Below, piece by piece: positions 25,555 to 33,955 of a stretch of DNA of 64,000 nt. Source of the stretch: Propionibacterium sp. (lineage in GTDB: Bacteria; Actinomycetota; Actinomycetes; Propionibacteriales; Propionibacteriaceae); assembly GCA_012839035.1 (NCBI GenBank), contig DUOB01000151.1, forward strand, positions 32,589 to 96,588, given 5' to 3'. A model generated the notes under the pieces. It was not told the origin of the DNA. It saw only the letters and a program-made list of their open reading frames with translations, and did not search any database. Made by a program: the position numbers and the translations under genes. The stretch's first letter is position 1. Each line of letters opens with the position of its first letter.

Positions 25555-27801
25555 TTACCGGCGCGACAGATGCTCACCGGTCAGGGACTGGCCACCGGCG
25601 CGGACATGCTCGATGAGGTGGGTGGGCGTACCCGAAAAGACCACCCGACCACCCTCGTGACCCGCGCCCGGGCCCATGTCGATGATCCAGTCGGCTTGGG
25701 CGATCACGTCGAGGTTGTGATCGATGACGATCACGGTGTGCCCCGCGTCCACGACCCTGTCCAGCAGCCCGATGAGGTTGTCCACGTCTGCCATGTGCAG
25801 GCCACTGGTCGGCTCGTCCAGGACGAGCACCGGTTGATCCCGGTCCTGCATCGCGAGCTTCAATCGCTGCCGCTCGCCGCCGGACAGTGAGTTGAGGCGC
25901 TGGCCGAGACGCACGTACGAAAGCCCCACATCCACCAGCGACGTCAGCATCGGCCGGATCGTCTTCTCGGTGAAGAAGGCGTGGGCCTCCTCGATGCTCA
26001 TGGCCATCACGTCCGCGATCGACTTGTCCCGGAGCTTCAGCTCCAGGACCTCCGCGGTGAACTGCCGGCCCTCACAGGTTTCGCACGGCGTCTCCACGGT
26101 CGCCATGAAACCGAGTTCATGGATGATCACGCCGAGCCCCTTGCAGTCCGGGCAGGCGCCCTGGGAGTTGGCCGAGAAGAGGGCGGGCTTGGTCCCGGTC
26201 GCCTTGGCGAAAACTTTGCGGATCTGTTCGAGAACGCCGGTGTACGTGGCCGGGTTCGAGCGTCGAGACCCCTTGATCGCGGACTGGTCGACGAACGACA
26301 CTCCGGCGCGGGGCAGACACCCGTGGATCAGCGACGACTTGCCGGACCCCGCCACCCCCGTGACCGCGACGAGCACACCGGTGGGCACGTCGACGTCCAC
26401 GCCGCCGAGGTTGTTCTCCCGAGCATCCCGGATCTCGATCCAGCCGGTCGGGGTGCGGGGAGCGGCCTTGACCGGCTGGCGCTGCTCCAGGTGGTTGCCG
26501 GTCAGCGTCCCGGACGCCTTGAGCCCGGGGAAATCCCCCGCATAGACGACCTCGCCGCCGTGGGTGCCGGCGCGAGGACCCAGATCGATGATGTGGTCCG
26601 CGACCGCCATCACCTCGGGTTTGTGTTCGACCACCAGGACGGTGTTGCCCTTGTCGCGCAGACGCTGCAACAACCCGTTCATGAGCTGCACGTCGTGCGG
26701 GTGGAGGCCGATGGTCGGTTCGTCGAACACATAGGTGACGTCGGTGAGCGCGCTGCCGAGGTGGCGGACCATCTTGACCCGCTGGGCCTCACCGCCCGAC
26801 AGGGTCGAGGCTGGCCGATCCAGGCTCAGATAGCCGAGGCCGATCGACGTGAATCCGGCGAGTTGCTCGCGGAGCTTGGCGATCAGCGGCAGCCCGCCCT
26901 CCGCGTCCTTGTCGCCGAGACCGGCCAGGAACGTGTCGAGTTGCTCGATCTCCATGCGCGTGCAGTCGTGGATCGACTTCCCGCCGAGACGGACCGCGTT
27001 GGCCTCGGCGTTGAGCCGCGAGCCGGTGCAGGTGGGGCACACGGTGAACGAGGCGATGCGCTCGACCGCCGCCTTCATCGCAGGCTTCATCGACTCGACG
27101 TCCTTGCTGAGCGCCGATTTCGTGAGCCGCGGGACGAGACCTTCATAGGTCATGTTGATCCCGTTGAGCAGGACCTTGCGCTCGGGACTGTGGAACAGCA
27201 GGGCCCGCTCATCGGGGGAGTAGGCGGCGACCTTCTTGTCGGGGTCGAGCAGCCCGGACTCCGCGTACAGCTTCCAAGCCCAGGCCCCCGCGCCATAGCC
27301 CGGGAAATCGATGGCGCCCTCGTTCAGCGACTTGGCAGGGTCGACCAGCGCGTCCTCGTCAATGGCCGAGACACGTCCGGCGCCACTGCACTCCGGACAC
27401 ATTCCCCGCGGGTCGTTGAACGAGAACCGGATCGGCGCGTGCAGCACCGGCTCGCCGAGGTGGGCGAAGATCGTGCGCAGCACCGCATAGGCGTCGGTCG
27501 CGGTGCCGACGGTGGATCGAGTGTTGGCACCCATCTGTTCCTGGCTGACCAGGATCGCGGGGGTGAGATTGCGCAGCTCGTCAGCATCTGGCTGTGGCTG
27601 TGCGGGCATGAAATTCTGGACGAAGATGTCATAGGTCTCGTCGATGAGGCGTCGCGCTTCGGCGGCGACCGTGCCGAACACCAGTGACGACTTCCCTGAG
27701 CCGGAGACACCGGTGAAGACCGTCAGCCGCCGCTTGGGGATGTCGACATCGACGGACTTCAGATTGTTCTCGCGGGCGCCACGGACCTGGATCGATTCCA
27801 C
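25555..27801 (-). CDS. Short UvrA-like ABC ATPase
   Basis: A 748-residue protein with two ABC ATPase modules in UvrA order. Module 1 has Walker A GVSGSGKSSLVF (about 34) and signature LSGGEAQRVKMV; module 2 has GVAGSGKSSLIH and LSGGERQRLKLA, each followed by a Walker B (FDEPTIGLH, LDEPTSGLH). Zinc-type cysteine pairs appear in CPECSGAGR, CPTCTGSR and CPDCKGLG/CETCEGR. UvrA proper is about 950 residues; this copy is some 200 shorter and appears to lack the UvrB-binding and insertion regions. This class of paralogue has been linked to resistance to DNA-binding drugs in some actinobacteria, not to core excision repair. The start is GTG at 27801. The kinase gene lies 86 nt upstream on the same strand. 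Confidence 0.88.
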   Translation of the reverse strand: MESIQVRGARENNLKSVDVDIPKRRLTVFTGVSGSGKSSLVFGTVAAEARRLIDETYDIFVQNFMPAQPQPDADELRNLTPAILVSQEQMGANTRSTVGTATDAYAVLRTIFAHLGEPVLHAPIRFSFNDPRGMCPECSGAGRVSAIDEDALVDPAKSLNEGAIDFPGYGAGAWAWKLYAESGLLDPDKKVAAYSPDERALLFHSPERKVLLNGINMTYEGLVPRLTKSALSKDVESMKPAMKAAVERIASFTVCPTCTGSRLNAEANAVRLGGKSIHDCTRMEIEQLDTFLAGLGDKDAEGGLPLIAKLREQLAGFTSIGLGYLSLDRPASTLSGGEAQRVKMVRHLGSALTDVTYVFDEPTIGLHPHDVQLMNGLLQRLRDKGNTVLVVEHKPEVMAVADHIIDLGPRAGTHGGEVVYAGDFPGLKASGTLTGNHLEQRQPVKAAPRTPTGWIEIRDARENNLGGVDVDVPTGVLVAVTGVAGSGKSSLIHGCLPRAGVSFVDQSAIKGSRRSNPATYTGVLEQIRKVFAKATGTKPALFSANSQGACPDCKGLGVIIHELGFMATVETPCETCEGRQFTAEVLELKLRDKSIADVMAMSIEEAHAFFTEKTIRPMLTSLVDVGLSYVRLGQRLNSLSGGERQRLKLAMQDRDQPVLVLDEPTSGLHMADVDNLIGLLDRVVDAGHTVIVIDHNLDVIAQADWIIDMGPGAGHEGGRVVFSGTPTHLIEHVRAGGQSLTGEHLSRR

Positions 27802-27887
27802 CGGGACAACCTAGGCCGCCGGGAGGCCCTTCGTCACCCCCGGAGTCGAGCCGATGCACCGGTCAGATGCAGCCGGGCGGATCTGCG

Positions 27888-28769
27888 TCAGGGACGGACG
27901 TCCTGCATCGCCTTCGCGAGGGTGATGTTGCGGGTGATCGACTCGTCGTCGGCTTCGGTCAGGTCGCGGCGCTCCCGGCGAGCGTCGAGCACTGTCCACG
28001 AGATGTTGATCATGGCGCGGACCACGACCCAGTCGCGAGCCCGTCGTTCGTCGAGCTGGGCTCCGTCGACGAGGGCATAGAAGCGGTCGCGGATGGCCTC
28101 GCCCGGTTTTCCGAACCATTCGAGTTCGTCCCATCGGTTCCACAGCATCGGGGCGACGTCATAGGCGGGGTCACCGCGATAGCCCTTGGGATCGATCACG
28201 ACCCATTCCCGGGTGCGTTCGCGCCACAGCACGTTTCCGTCGTGCAGATCCCCATGCACCACATGGGTGGGGGTGCCGTCGATCAGGTCGCGGCCGGCGC
28301 GGAGCGCTTGGCTGACGAATCGTGGGGGAGCGGGCACCGCCCTGTCCAGCGACGCAAGATCGCCCAACCAGGTGGCGACGGAGTCGAACAGGGAAGGCAG
28401 TTGAGGGGCGGCTTTCCGATGGATGACCCCGCACAGTCGCGCCACTTCCGTCAGGGCGTCGTGGGTCGGTTGGTGGGTCAGCGGCTCACCGAGCCATTCG
28501 AGGAGGACTGCGCGGCGCCGGGGATCGGCCCGCAACAACTCCACGGCACCACGTCCGCGCCAGACCTGCAGCGTGGCGGACTCGCCGCGATTGGAGTCCT
28601 CTGCGACGGCGACTTTGAGCGCGCGCCGGGTGCCGTCGGCATCAAGAACGGGTTGCACGAGCGACGCGATGCCCGCAATGGGCTCGTCAACCGGAGTCAA
28701 CTGCCATTCGGCGATGAGATCGCGCAGCGTGGCGTGCAGGGCCGCGCGAGCGTCTGACGGAACTTTCAC
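27888..28769 (-). CDS. Aminoglycoside/hydroxyurea phosphotransferase-family kinase (APH(6)-like)
   Basis: A 293-residue kinase-like protein. The catalytic loop HGDLHDGNVLW and the metal-binding segment VIDPKGYRGDPAYDVAPML are those of the streptomycin 6-kinase/hydroxyurea phosphotransferase family, and the N-terminal lobe has a plausible ATP Lys in RALKVAV. Family members phosphorylate aminoglycosides or hydroxyurea; many chromosomal copies have unknown substrates, so resistance should not be assumed. Same strand as and just upstream of the UvrA-like gene. Confidence 0.87.
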   Translation of the reverse strand: MKVPSDARAALHATLRDLIAEWQLTPVDEPIAGIASLVQPVLDADGTRRALKVAVAEDSNRGESATLQVWRGRGAVELLRADPRRRAVLLEWLGEPLTHQPTHDALTEVARLCGVIHRKAAPQLPSLFDSVATWLGDLASLDRAVPAPPRFVSQALRAGRDLIDGTPTHVVHGDLHDGNVLWRERTREWVVIDPKGYRGDPAYDVAPMLWNRWDELEWFGKPGEAIRDRFYALVDGAQLDERRARDWVVVRAMINISWTVLDARRERRDLTEADDESITRNITLAKAMQDVRP

Positions 28770-28799
28770 GTGGGCGCCCCGGACCCGGGTCGGGCCCGG

Positions 28800-29042
28800 T
28801 CAGCGGTTGAGGAGACGGTCCTCCAGCGCGCGCAGGCTCATCTCCGCCTGGTCGCTGAGGTCCTTGAGGGGTTCCATCATGGCGGATACGGCAGCGGCGA
28901 TGTCCTCGTTGGAGTGTTCTGCATCGGGGTGGAAGCGGTATTCCGCCTTCACGCGAGCCGCGCGCATGATGTCGAAACACTCCTCCAGCCCATAGTCACC
29001 GTCGAGGATTGCCTGGACATGCGCAGGGAGCTGAGAAGTCAT
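28800..29042 (-). CDS. Hypothetical protein, 80 aa
   Basis: I do not recognise it. It is a small, acidic, probably all-helical cytoplasmic protein (LPAHVQAILDGDYGLEECFD, EDIAAAVSAMMEPLKDLSD). It starts with ATG at 29042 and ends 30 nt before the kinase gene on the same strand, so it may be co-transcribed with it. Codon use is normal for the window, which favours a real gene. Confidence 0.6.
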   Translation of the reverse strand: MTSQLPAHVQAILDGDYGLEECFDIMRAARVKAEYRFHPDAEHSNEDIAAAVSAMMEPLKDLSDQAEMSLRALEDRLLNR

Positions 29043-29101
29043 GTCTTGGACCGTAACCCAAAGCCTCCGACTGTGCAGCTGGTTGTGCCGTCAGGGGGAA
29101 A

Positions 29102-29860
29102 TCACGCGTAGTACAGCGCCAGCCGTTGGCCTTCCACCTCCCGCACGGCGAGATCCATGTCATAGATCCCGCTCAGCACACGTTCGTCGATGATGTCGGC
29201 GGGAGTGCCCACGGCCGCGACGCGGCCGTCCTTCATGGCCACGATCCGGTCCGACCACACGGAGGCGAAGTTGATGTCGTGGATCACGACGACGATCGTC
29301 TTCTGCAGTTCGTCGGCGGCGCGGCGCAGGCGCCGCATCATCGCGCGGGCGTGCGACATGTCGAGATTGTTGAGGGGCTCGTCGAGCAGGACGTAGTCCG
29401 TGTCCTGCGCGAGCACCATGGCCACGAACGCGCGCTGCCGTTGGCCGCCGGACATCTCGTCGAGATAGCGGTCCCGCAGATCCTCGAGATCGAGATAGCC
29501 GATCGCCGCCTCCACGATGGCCCGGTCGCGCGGGCCGAGGCGGCCTCCGCAGTGCGGATAGCGGCCGAAGCCGACGAGGTCCTCGACCGTCAGCCGCACC
29601 GCGAGGTGATTGTCCTGTTTGAGCACCGACAGGACTTTCGCCAGCTCACGGGTGTCGCAGCTTGCGACGTCGAGTTCACCCACGGTCACCCGTCCGGCGT
29701 CCGTCTTGAGCAGACGGGCCACCATGCCGAGCAGGGTCGACTTCCCGGCGCCGTTCGGGCCGATGATCGACGTGACGCCGCCGACCGGGAGCTGCAGCGA
29801 CACCCCATCGACGACCACCGACGAGCCATATCGTTTCGTGACTCCAGCCACTGTGATCAT
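29102..29860 (-). CDS. Iron-siderophore ABC transporter, ATP-binding protein
   Basis: A 252-residue FecE/FepC-type ATPase. Walker A is GPNGAGKSTLLG, Q-loop LKQDNHLAV, signature MSGGQRQRAFVAM, Walker B YVLLDEPLNNLD and switch His in VVIHDINFAS. It energises uptake through the two upstream-encoded permeases. The start codon overlaps the preceding permease stop (ATGA). Last gene of a four-gene minus-strand operon. Confidence 0.95.
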   Translation of the reverse strand: MITVAGVTKRYGSSVVVDGVSLQLPVGGVTSIIGPNGAGKSTLLGMVARLLKTDAGRVTVGELDVASCDTRELAKVLSVLKQDNHLAVRLTVEDLVGFGRYPHCGGRLGPRDRAIVEAAIGYLDLEDLRDRYLDEMSGGQRQRAFVAMVLAQDTDYVLLDEPLNNLDMSHARAMMRRLRRAADELQKTIVVVIHDINFASVWSDRIVAMKDGRVAAVGTPADIIDERVLSGIYDMDLAVREVEGQRLALYYA

Positions 29861-30873
29861 CGGCGACGTCCTCCCAACAGCAGGGCGATGAACGCTATCC
29901 CGCCCACGAATTCAATGATGACGCTCAGCACGGTGCCCTGGTCGAACACATGCTCCAGCACCGCCTGACCGCCGACGAGCGTGATGATGGCCAACAGGCC
30001 GGCGCCGACGAGAGTGTGGGCATGCCGGTGGCTCCCCACCACGAGATAGGCCAGGTTGGCCACCAGCAACCCGAAGAAGGTGATCGGTCCGACCAGGGCG
30101 GTTGAGATCGAGACCAGGATCGACACCGCGATCAGGACTCGCAGCAGAGCCCGGCGGTGGTCCACGCCCAGCCCCGTGGCCACGTCGGGACCCAGCGCGA
30201 GGACGTCCAGCGCATGCCTCGCCCGCCAGACGACCACACAGGTGCCCGTGATCAGGACGGCCGCGACCACGAGCAGGCTCGGCTGGACGGAGGTGAACGA
30301 CGCGAACAGGCGGTTCTGCAGGACGAGGAAGGCGTTCGGTTCCATGATCCGCTGCAACAGGGCGGCAATTGATCGCAGCAGCGTGCCGGCCACGATGCCG
30401 ATGAGCACCAACAGGTGGACGGAGCGGCCCATCCGGGTGAGCAGGGTGGTGAACAGCGCGACCGACAGGCCCGTCATGACGACGGTGTTGATCCCGAACT
30501 GGGCGACCGGCCCGAGCGCATTCACGCCAACGACGCCGAGAAAGAAGATGCCTGCCGTCTGGAGCAGCACGAACAGTGAGTCGAAGCCCATGATCGACGG
30601 CGTCAGGATGCGGTTGGTCGTGATGGTGTGGAACAGCACGGTGGAGACGGCCACCGCGCACCCGACGAGCACGAGGGCCGCCACCTTGCGGGTGCGATAG
30701 GCGAGGACGAAGTCCAGATTGCCGCCGGAGTCGATGAGATAGTACGCAGCGATCGCGCCCAGGGCACCGAGCAGCAGGAGCAGAAGACGTACGCCCGGAC
30801 GGACTCCCGGCCGGGCAGTCCTTCGGGCGGGAGGCCGGCTGGTGGGCGTGTGGGCGGTGGACAGGGCTGTCAT
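29857..30873 (-). CDS. Iron-siderophore ABC transporter permease (FecCD family)
   Basis: A 338-residue FecCD-family permease with about nine or ten hydrophobic segments (LLLLLLGALGAIAAYYLI, VAALVLVGCAVAVSTVLFHT, and others). Family landmarks include NRILTPSIMGFDSLFVLLQ and the GPITFFGLLVANLAYLVVG loop that couples to the ATPase. Overlaps both neighbours by 4 nt. The shorter-looking lineage of this protein (start MTALSTAHTPTSR) lacks a signal peptide, as expected. Confidence 0.94.
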   Translation of the reverse strand: MTALSTAHTPTSRPPARRTARPGVRPGVRLLLLLLGALGAIAAYYLIDSGGNLDFVLAYRTRKVAALVLVGCAVAVSTVLFHTITTNRILTPSIMGFDSLFVLLQTAGIFFLGVVGVNALGPVAQFGINTVVMTGLSVALFTTLLTRMGRSVHLLVLIGIVAGTLLRSIAALLQRIMEPNAFLVLQNRLFASFTSVQPSLLVVAAVLITGTCVVVWRARHALDVLALGPDVATGLGVDHRRALLRVLIAVSILVSISTALVGPITFFGLLVANLAYLVVGSHRHAHTLVGAGLLAIITLVGGQAVLEHVFDQGTVLSVIIEFVGGIAFIALLLGGRRR

Positions 30874-31886
30874 CGCAGGGCCCTCCGCCGAAGGAGCAGG
30901 CTCAGGAAGAGGGCTGCGCCGATGACACCCACGATGATGCCGACCGGCAGCTCATAGGGATGATTCAGAATCCGGGCGAGGATGTCGCAGGCCAGCACGA
31001 ATCCGGCACCACCCAGGCACACGACGGGCAACGACCGCCGCAGGTTGTCGCCCATCATCATGCTGATGAGGTTCGGCACCACGAGCCCGAGGAATGGCAG
31101 CCCGCCGACGACCACGACGCAGACCGCCGCGCTGACAGCGACGATCCCGAGACCGACGGCCATGACCGCGCGGTGGTTGATGCCGAGACCGGTGGCGTGA
31201 TCCTTGCCCAGCCCGGCCAGCGTGAAGCGGTCCGCGAACACATAGGTGATGACGAGCAGCACCGCCACCACCCAGAGCAGCTCGAACCGGCCACGGATGA
31301 CACCGGAGAAGTCACCGGTGAGCCACACGGTCATCGTCTGCAGCAGATCGAAGCGATAGGCGACGAACGTTGTCGCGGCGGCGATGACGCCGGAGAGCAT
31401 GAGCCCGACCAGCGGAACCACGATGATCGCCGACTGCGGCGGGACCGATCGGATCACCCGGAGGAACAGGGCCGTGCCGAGCAGTGCAGTGAGCACGGCG
31501 AACGCCATCTTGCCCGCGACAGGGAGCGACGGGAGCCAGAGGGTGGCGATGAGCAACCCCGCGGCTGCGGACTCGGTGGTGCCGACCGTGGACGGCTCGA
31601 CGAACCGGTTGCGCACCAGCAGCTGCATCAGCAGGCCTCCGAGGGCCATGGCGGCACCGGACAACAGCACGGCGATCGTCCGGGGGACACGGGACGCCCA
31701 CAGGAGATGATCGTCGAGCCTTCCTGCCCCCACGCCCAGGCTGAGAGCGATGAGACAGCCCAGGACAGTCACGGCCACACCCCAGGCGACGATGGTGTGC
31801 GACGCCTCGCGTGTGGTGGCGGTGGTCTTTCCGGCAGCCGCGCTGGAGGTCACGGCTGCCGGAGAGCTGAGGCCCAGCAGGGTCAT
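30870..31886 (-). CDS. Iron-siderophore ABC transporter permease (FecCD family)
   Basis: A 338-residue second FecCD permease, partner of the one downstream. Landmarks: VPRTIAVLLSGAAMALGGLLMQ, FVEPSTVGTTESAAAGLLIA, GGLPFLGLVVPNLISMMMGDN and the ending ELPVGIIVGVIGAALFLSLLL. The ATG at 31886 overlaps the stop of the binding-protein gene (ATGA); the open frame continues 24 codons further upstream, but that part overlaps the lipoprotein gene and is not membrane-like. Confidence 0.94.
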   Translation of the reverse strand: MTLLGLSSPAAVTSSAAAGKTTATTREASHTIVAWGVAVTVLGCLIALSLGVGAGRLDDHLLWASRVPRTIAVLLSGAAMALGGLLMQLLVRNRFVEPSTVGTTESAAAGLLIATLWLPSLPVAGKMAFAVLTALLGTALFLRVIRSVPPQSAIIVVPLVGLMLSGVIAAATTFVAYRFDLLQTMTVWLTGDFSGVIRGRFELLWVVAVLLVITYVFADRFTLAGLGKDHATGLGINHRAVMAVGLGIVAVSAAVCVVVVGGLPFLGLVVPNLISMMMGDNLRRSLPVVCLGGAGFVLACDILARILNHPYELPVGIIVGVIGAALFLSLLLRRRALR

Positions 31887-32824
31887 GCCGGGAGCCCCTG
31901 GGCGGCTTCGTCCAGCATGGCGCCGGCGTTGTCGAGGCCGTGGATGGTGATGTACCACCGCGAGCCGTCCAGCATCACCAGGCGGTCCTGTTGCCAGGCC
32001 GTGGTGCCGTGGACCAGCTCGTTGTCGAGGATCTGGCGGGCGTTCTGGCCCTCGGTGCCGATCGCGGCATCACGATCGACGACGAACATCACGTCAGGGT
32101 TGATCTCGGCGAGGAGTTCGAAGCTGGCCGGTTCCCCATGGGAATCGGCAGCGATGTTCTCTCGTGCCTGGGGGACGCCCAGCAGCGTGTGGACCACGCC
32201 AAAGCGGGACTGGGGGCCGTGGAGGGAAATCTTGCCCCCGCTCGTCATCACGATGAGGCCCGTGCCGGCGTCTGCTCCCCTGGCTCCCAGGCCGGTCGCC
32301 TTCTCCTGCAGCGCAGCGACCTTCGCGTCCGCCTCATTCTGCTTGCCGAAGGCCTCGGCGATCGGGGCCGCTGCAGCGGCCGTGCCGTCGATGAGGTTCT
32401 TGTCGGAGGTGAACGTGACGTCGATGGTGGGCCAGTGCCGGCTCAACTCCGGGTATTTGGCGGCGGAACGGAAGCCCACGATCACCAGGTCCGGGTCGAG
32501 CTTGCTGATGGTCTCGAGGTTCGGCTCCTGGAGCGTGCCCACGTCCGCGAACTTCTCGTCGGCGAACTCATTGAGGAACGACGGGAGCGCGCGCTTCGGC
32601 AGACCGACGACCGTGTCGCTCAGTCCGAGTGCCTTGATGGTGTCGAGTGCGCCGAAGTCGAGCACGACGACCTTCTCGGGGGTGTCGGCCAGTTCCGTTG
32701 TGCCCTGGGTGTGAGCCACCGTGATCGCGTCAACGGTGGAAGCGGGATTGGATTGACCGCTTTGGCCGCAGGCTGTCAAAGTGATCAACAGCACCGAGAC
32801 AAGTGCGGCGAGGCGTCGAACCAT
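31883..32824 (-). CDS. Iron-siderophore ABC transporter substrate-binding lipoprotein
   Basis: A 313-residue extracellular binding protein. The signal peptide ends in the lipobox LTAC (about residue 19), so it is lipid-anchored. The remainder is a FecB/CeuE/YclQ-type periplasmic-binding fold with VVVLDFGALDTIKALGLSD and LDPDLVIVGFRS. The closest feel is the YclQ/CeuE group for catechol or petrobactin-type siderophores, but ligand class is an inference. It heads the operon and an iron box lies 22-40 nt upstream of its start, so expression should rise when iron is scarce. Confidence 0.94.
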   Translation of the reverse strand: MVRRLAALVSVLLITLTACGQSGQSNPASTVDAITVAHTQGTTELADTPEKVVVLDFGALDTIKALGLSDTVVGLPKRALPSFLNEFADEKFADVGTLQEPNLETISKLDPDLVIVGFRSAAKYPELSRHWPTIDVTFTSDKNLIDGTAAAAAPIAEAFGKQNEADAKVAALQEKATGLGARGADAGTGLIVMTSGGKISLHGPQSRFGVVHTLLGVPQARENIAADSHGEPASFELLAEINPDVMFVVDRDAAIGTEGQNARQILDNELVHGTTAWQQDRLVMLDGSRWYITIHGLDNAGAMLDEAAQGLPA

Positions 32825-32845
32825 GAGGACTCCTTCGTCTGTTAG

Positions 32846-32864
32846 TTAGGCAAGGCTAACCTAA
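32846..32864. promoter_or_regulatory. IdeR/DtxR-type iron box
   Basis: On the minus strand the 19-mer reads TTAGGTTAGCCTTGCCTAA, matching the consensus palindrome TTAGGTTAGSCTAACCTAA at all but two positions. It sits between the siderophore-transport operon and the divergent sugar-kinase gene, immediately upstream of the lipoprotein start. This is the expected site for iron-dependent repression. Confidence 0.85.
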
Positions 32865-32969
32865 CTTGCCATTCCGGATGGTGTCCATCAAGTGCGAATG
32901 TGATGGTCGTCACCTTTTTGCGGCGCCTCCCCCGTGAGCCGGAAACTCTCCGCGCGCCACCATGGCTGC

Positions 32970-33893
32970 ATGGACATCGCGGTTGTCGGTTCGACCAACA
33001 TCGACCTCGTCACCTATCTCGATCGGATGCCCGAGCCGGGGGAGACCTTGGGCGCTCGCGATTTCGCCATGGGCTGCGGGGGCAAGGGCGCCAACCAGGC
33101 AGTGGCGGCCGCCCGCCTGGGCTCCGAGGTGCTGCTGGTGACCCGCATCGGCAACGATCGGTTCGGGGACCTGAGCCTGCGCAACTTCACCGACCACGGG
33201 ATCGACACGCGCCATGTGCTTCGGACAGAAACAACCTCCGGGGTCGCCCCGATCCTGGTGACACCCGATGGGGAGAACTCCATCCTGATCGTGCCGGGCG
33301 CGAACGCGCAGCTGTCTCCGGCCGATGTCGATGCGGCCGCGGCGGACATCGCCCGCTGCAGGCTGATCATGGTGCAGCTCGAAGTGCCGCTGGAGACGGT
33401 CTGTCGCGCAGTGGATCTGGGCGCCGAGCTCGGGATCCCGGTCCTGCTGAACCCCGCGCCGGTGACGCCCGATCTCGATCTCGACAGGATCACGAGCGTG
33501 GACTACCTGGTCCCGAACGCCGGCGAACTGCAGGCATTGGCCTCAGGACGGGGCGGCGTACCCGAAGCCGACCCGATCGACGCCGCACAGACCCTCGTCG
33601 AACGCGGCATCCGCAATGTCGTGGTCACGTTGGGCAGCGCAGGGGTGCTGTGGGCCACCGAAGCGGAGACCCGACACATCCCCGCTCATCCGGTGCGCGT
33701 GGTGGAGACGACGGGGGCAGGGGACGCATTCATCGGCTGCCTGTCCCATTGCCTGGTGCGCACGGGGGACGTCGCCGCGTCGATCGGGTTCGCGGTCGCG
33801 TACGCTGCCGACTCCGTCACCCGCCGCGGGACCCAGAGCTCCTATGCCACAGCGGCCGAGATCCGCACCCGACTCGGCGTGCATCTCCCCTGA
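32970..33893 (+). CDS. rbsK: Ribokinase-like PfkB-family sugar kinase
   Basis: A 307-residue PfkB-family kinase, close to ribokinase in length and motifs. It has VVGSTNIDLVTYLDRMPEPGE at the N-terminus, GCGGKGANQAVAAARLG (PfkB signature 1) and the catalytic VVETTGAGDAFIGCL (signature 2). Ribose is the probable substrate; deoxyribose or another pentose is possible. No ribose transporter or regulator is nearby. ATG 32970 is the conserved start; a GTG at 32934 would add a non-conserved leader. It is divergent from the siderophore operon, and whether iron affects it is unknown. Confidence 0.88.
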   Translation: MDIAVVGSTNIDLVTYLDRMPEPGETLGARDFAMGCGGKGANQAVAAARLGSEVLLVTRIGNDRFGDLSLRNFTDHGIDTRHVLRTETTSGVAPILVTPDGENSILIVPGANAQLSPADVDAAAADIARCRLIMVQLEVPLETVCRAVDLGAELGIPVLLNPAPVTPDLDLDRITSVDYLVPNAGELQALASGRGGVPEADPIDAAQTLVERGIRNVVVTLGSAGVLWATEAETRHIPAHPVRVVETTGAGDAFIGCLSHCLVRTGDVAASIGFAVAYAADSVTRRGTQSSYATAAEIRTRLGVHLP

Positions 33894-33939
33894 CGGGTGG
33901 GAACGAGGCGCCGAGGACGAGGCTGTTTCCGATCGGGCA

Positions 33940-33953
33940 GGCGATCACTCGCC
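33940..33953. terminator. Hairpin between convergent ribokinase and metB genes
   Basis: GGCGA/TCGCC with a TCAC loop, flanked by an outer GATCGG/CCGATC pairing, immediately before the metB stop codon. Terminator role inferred from position. Confidence 0.4.
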
Positions 33954-33955
33954 GA

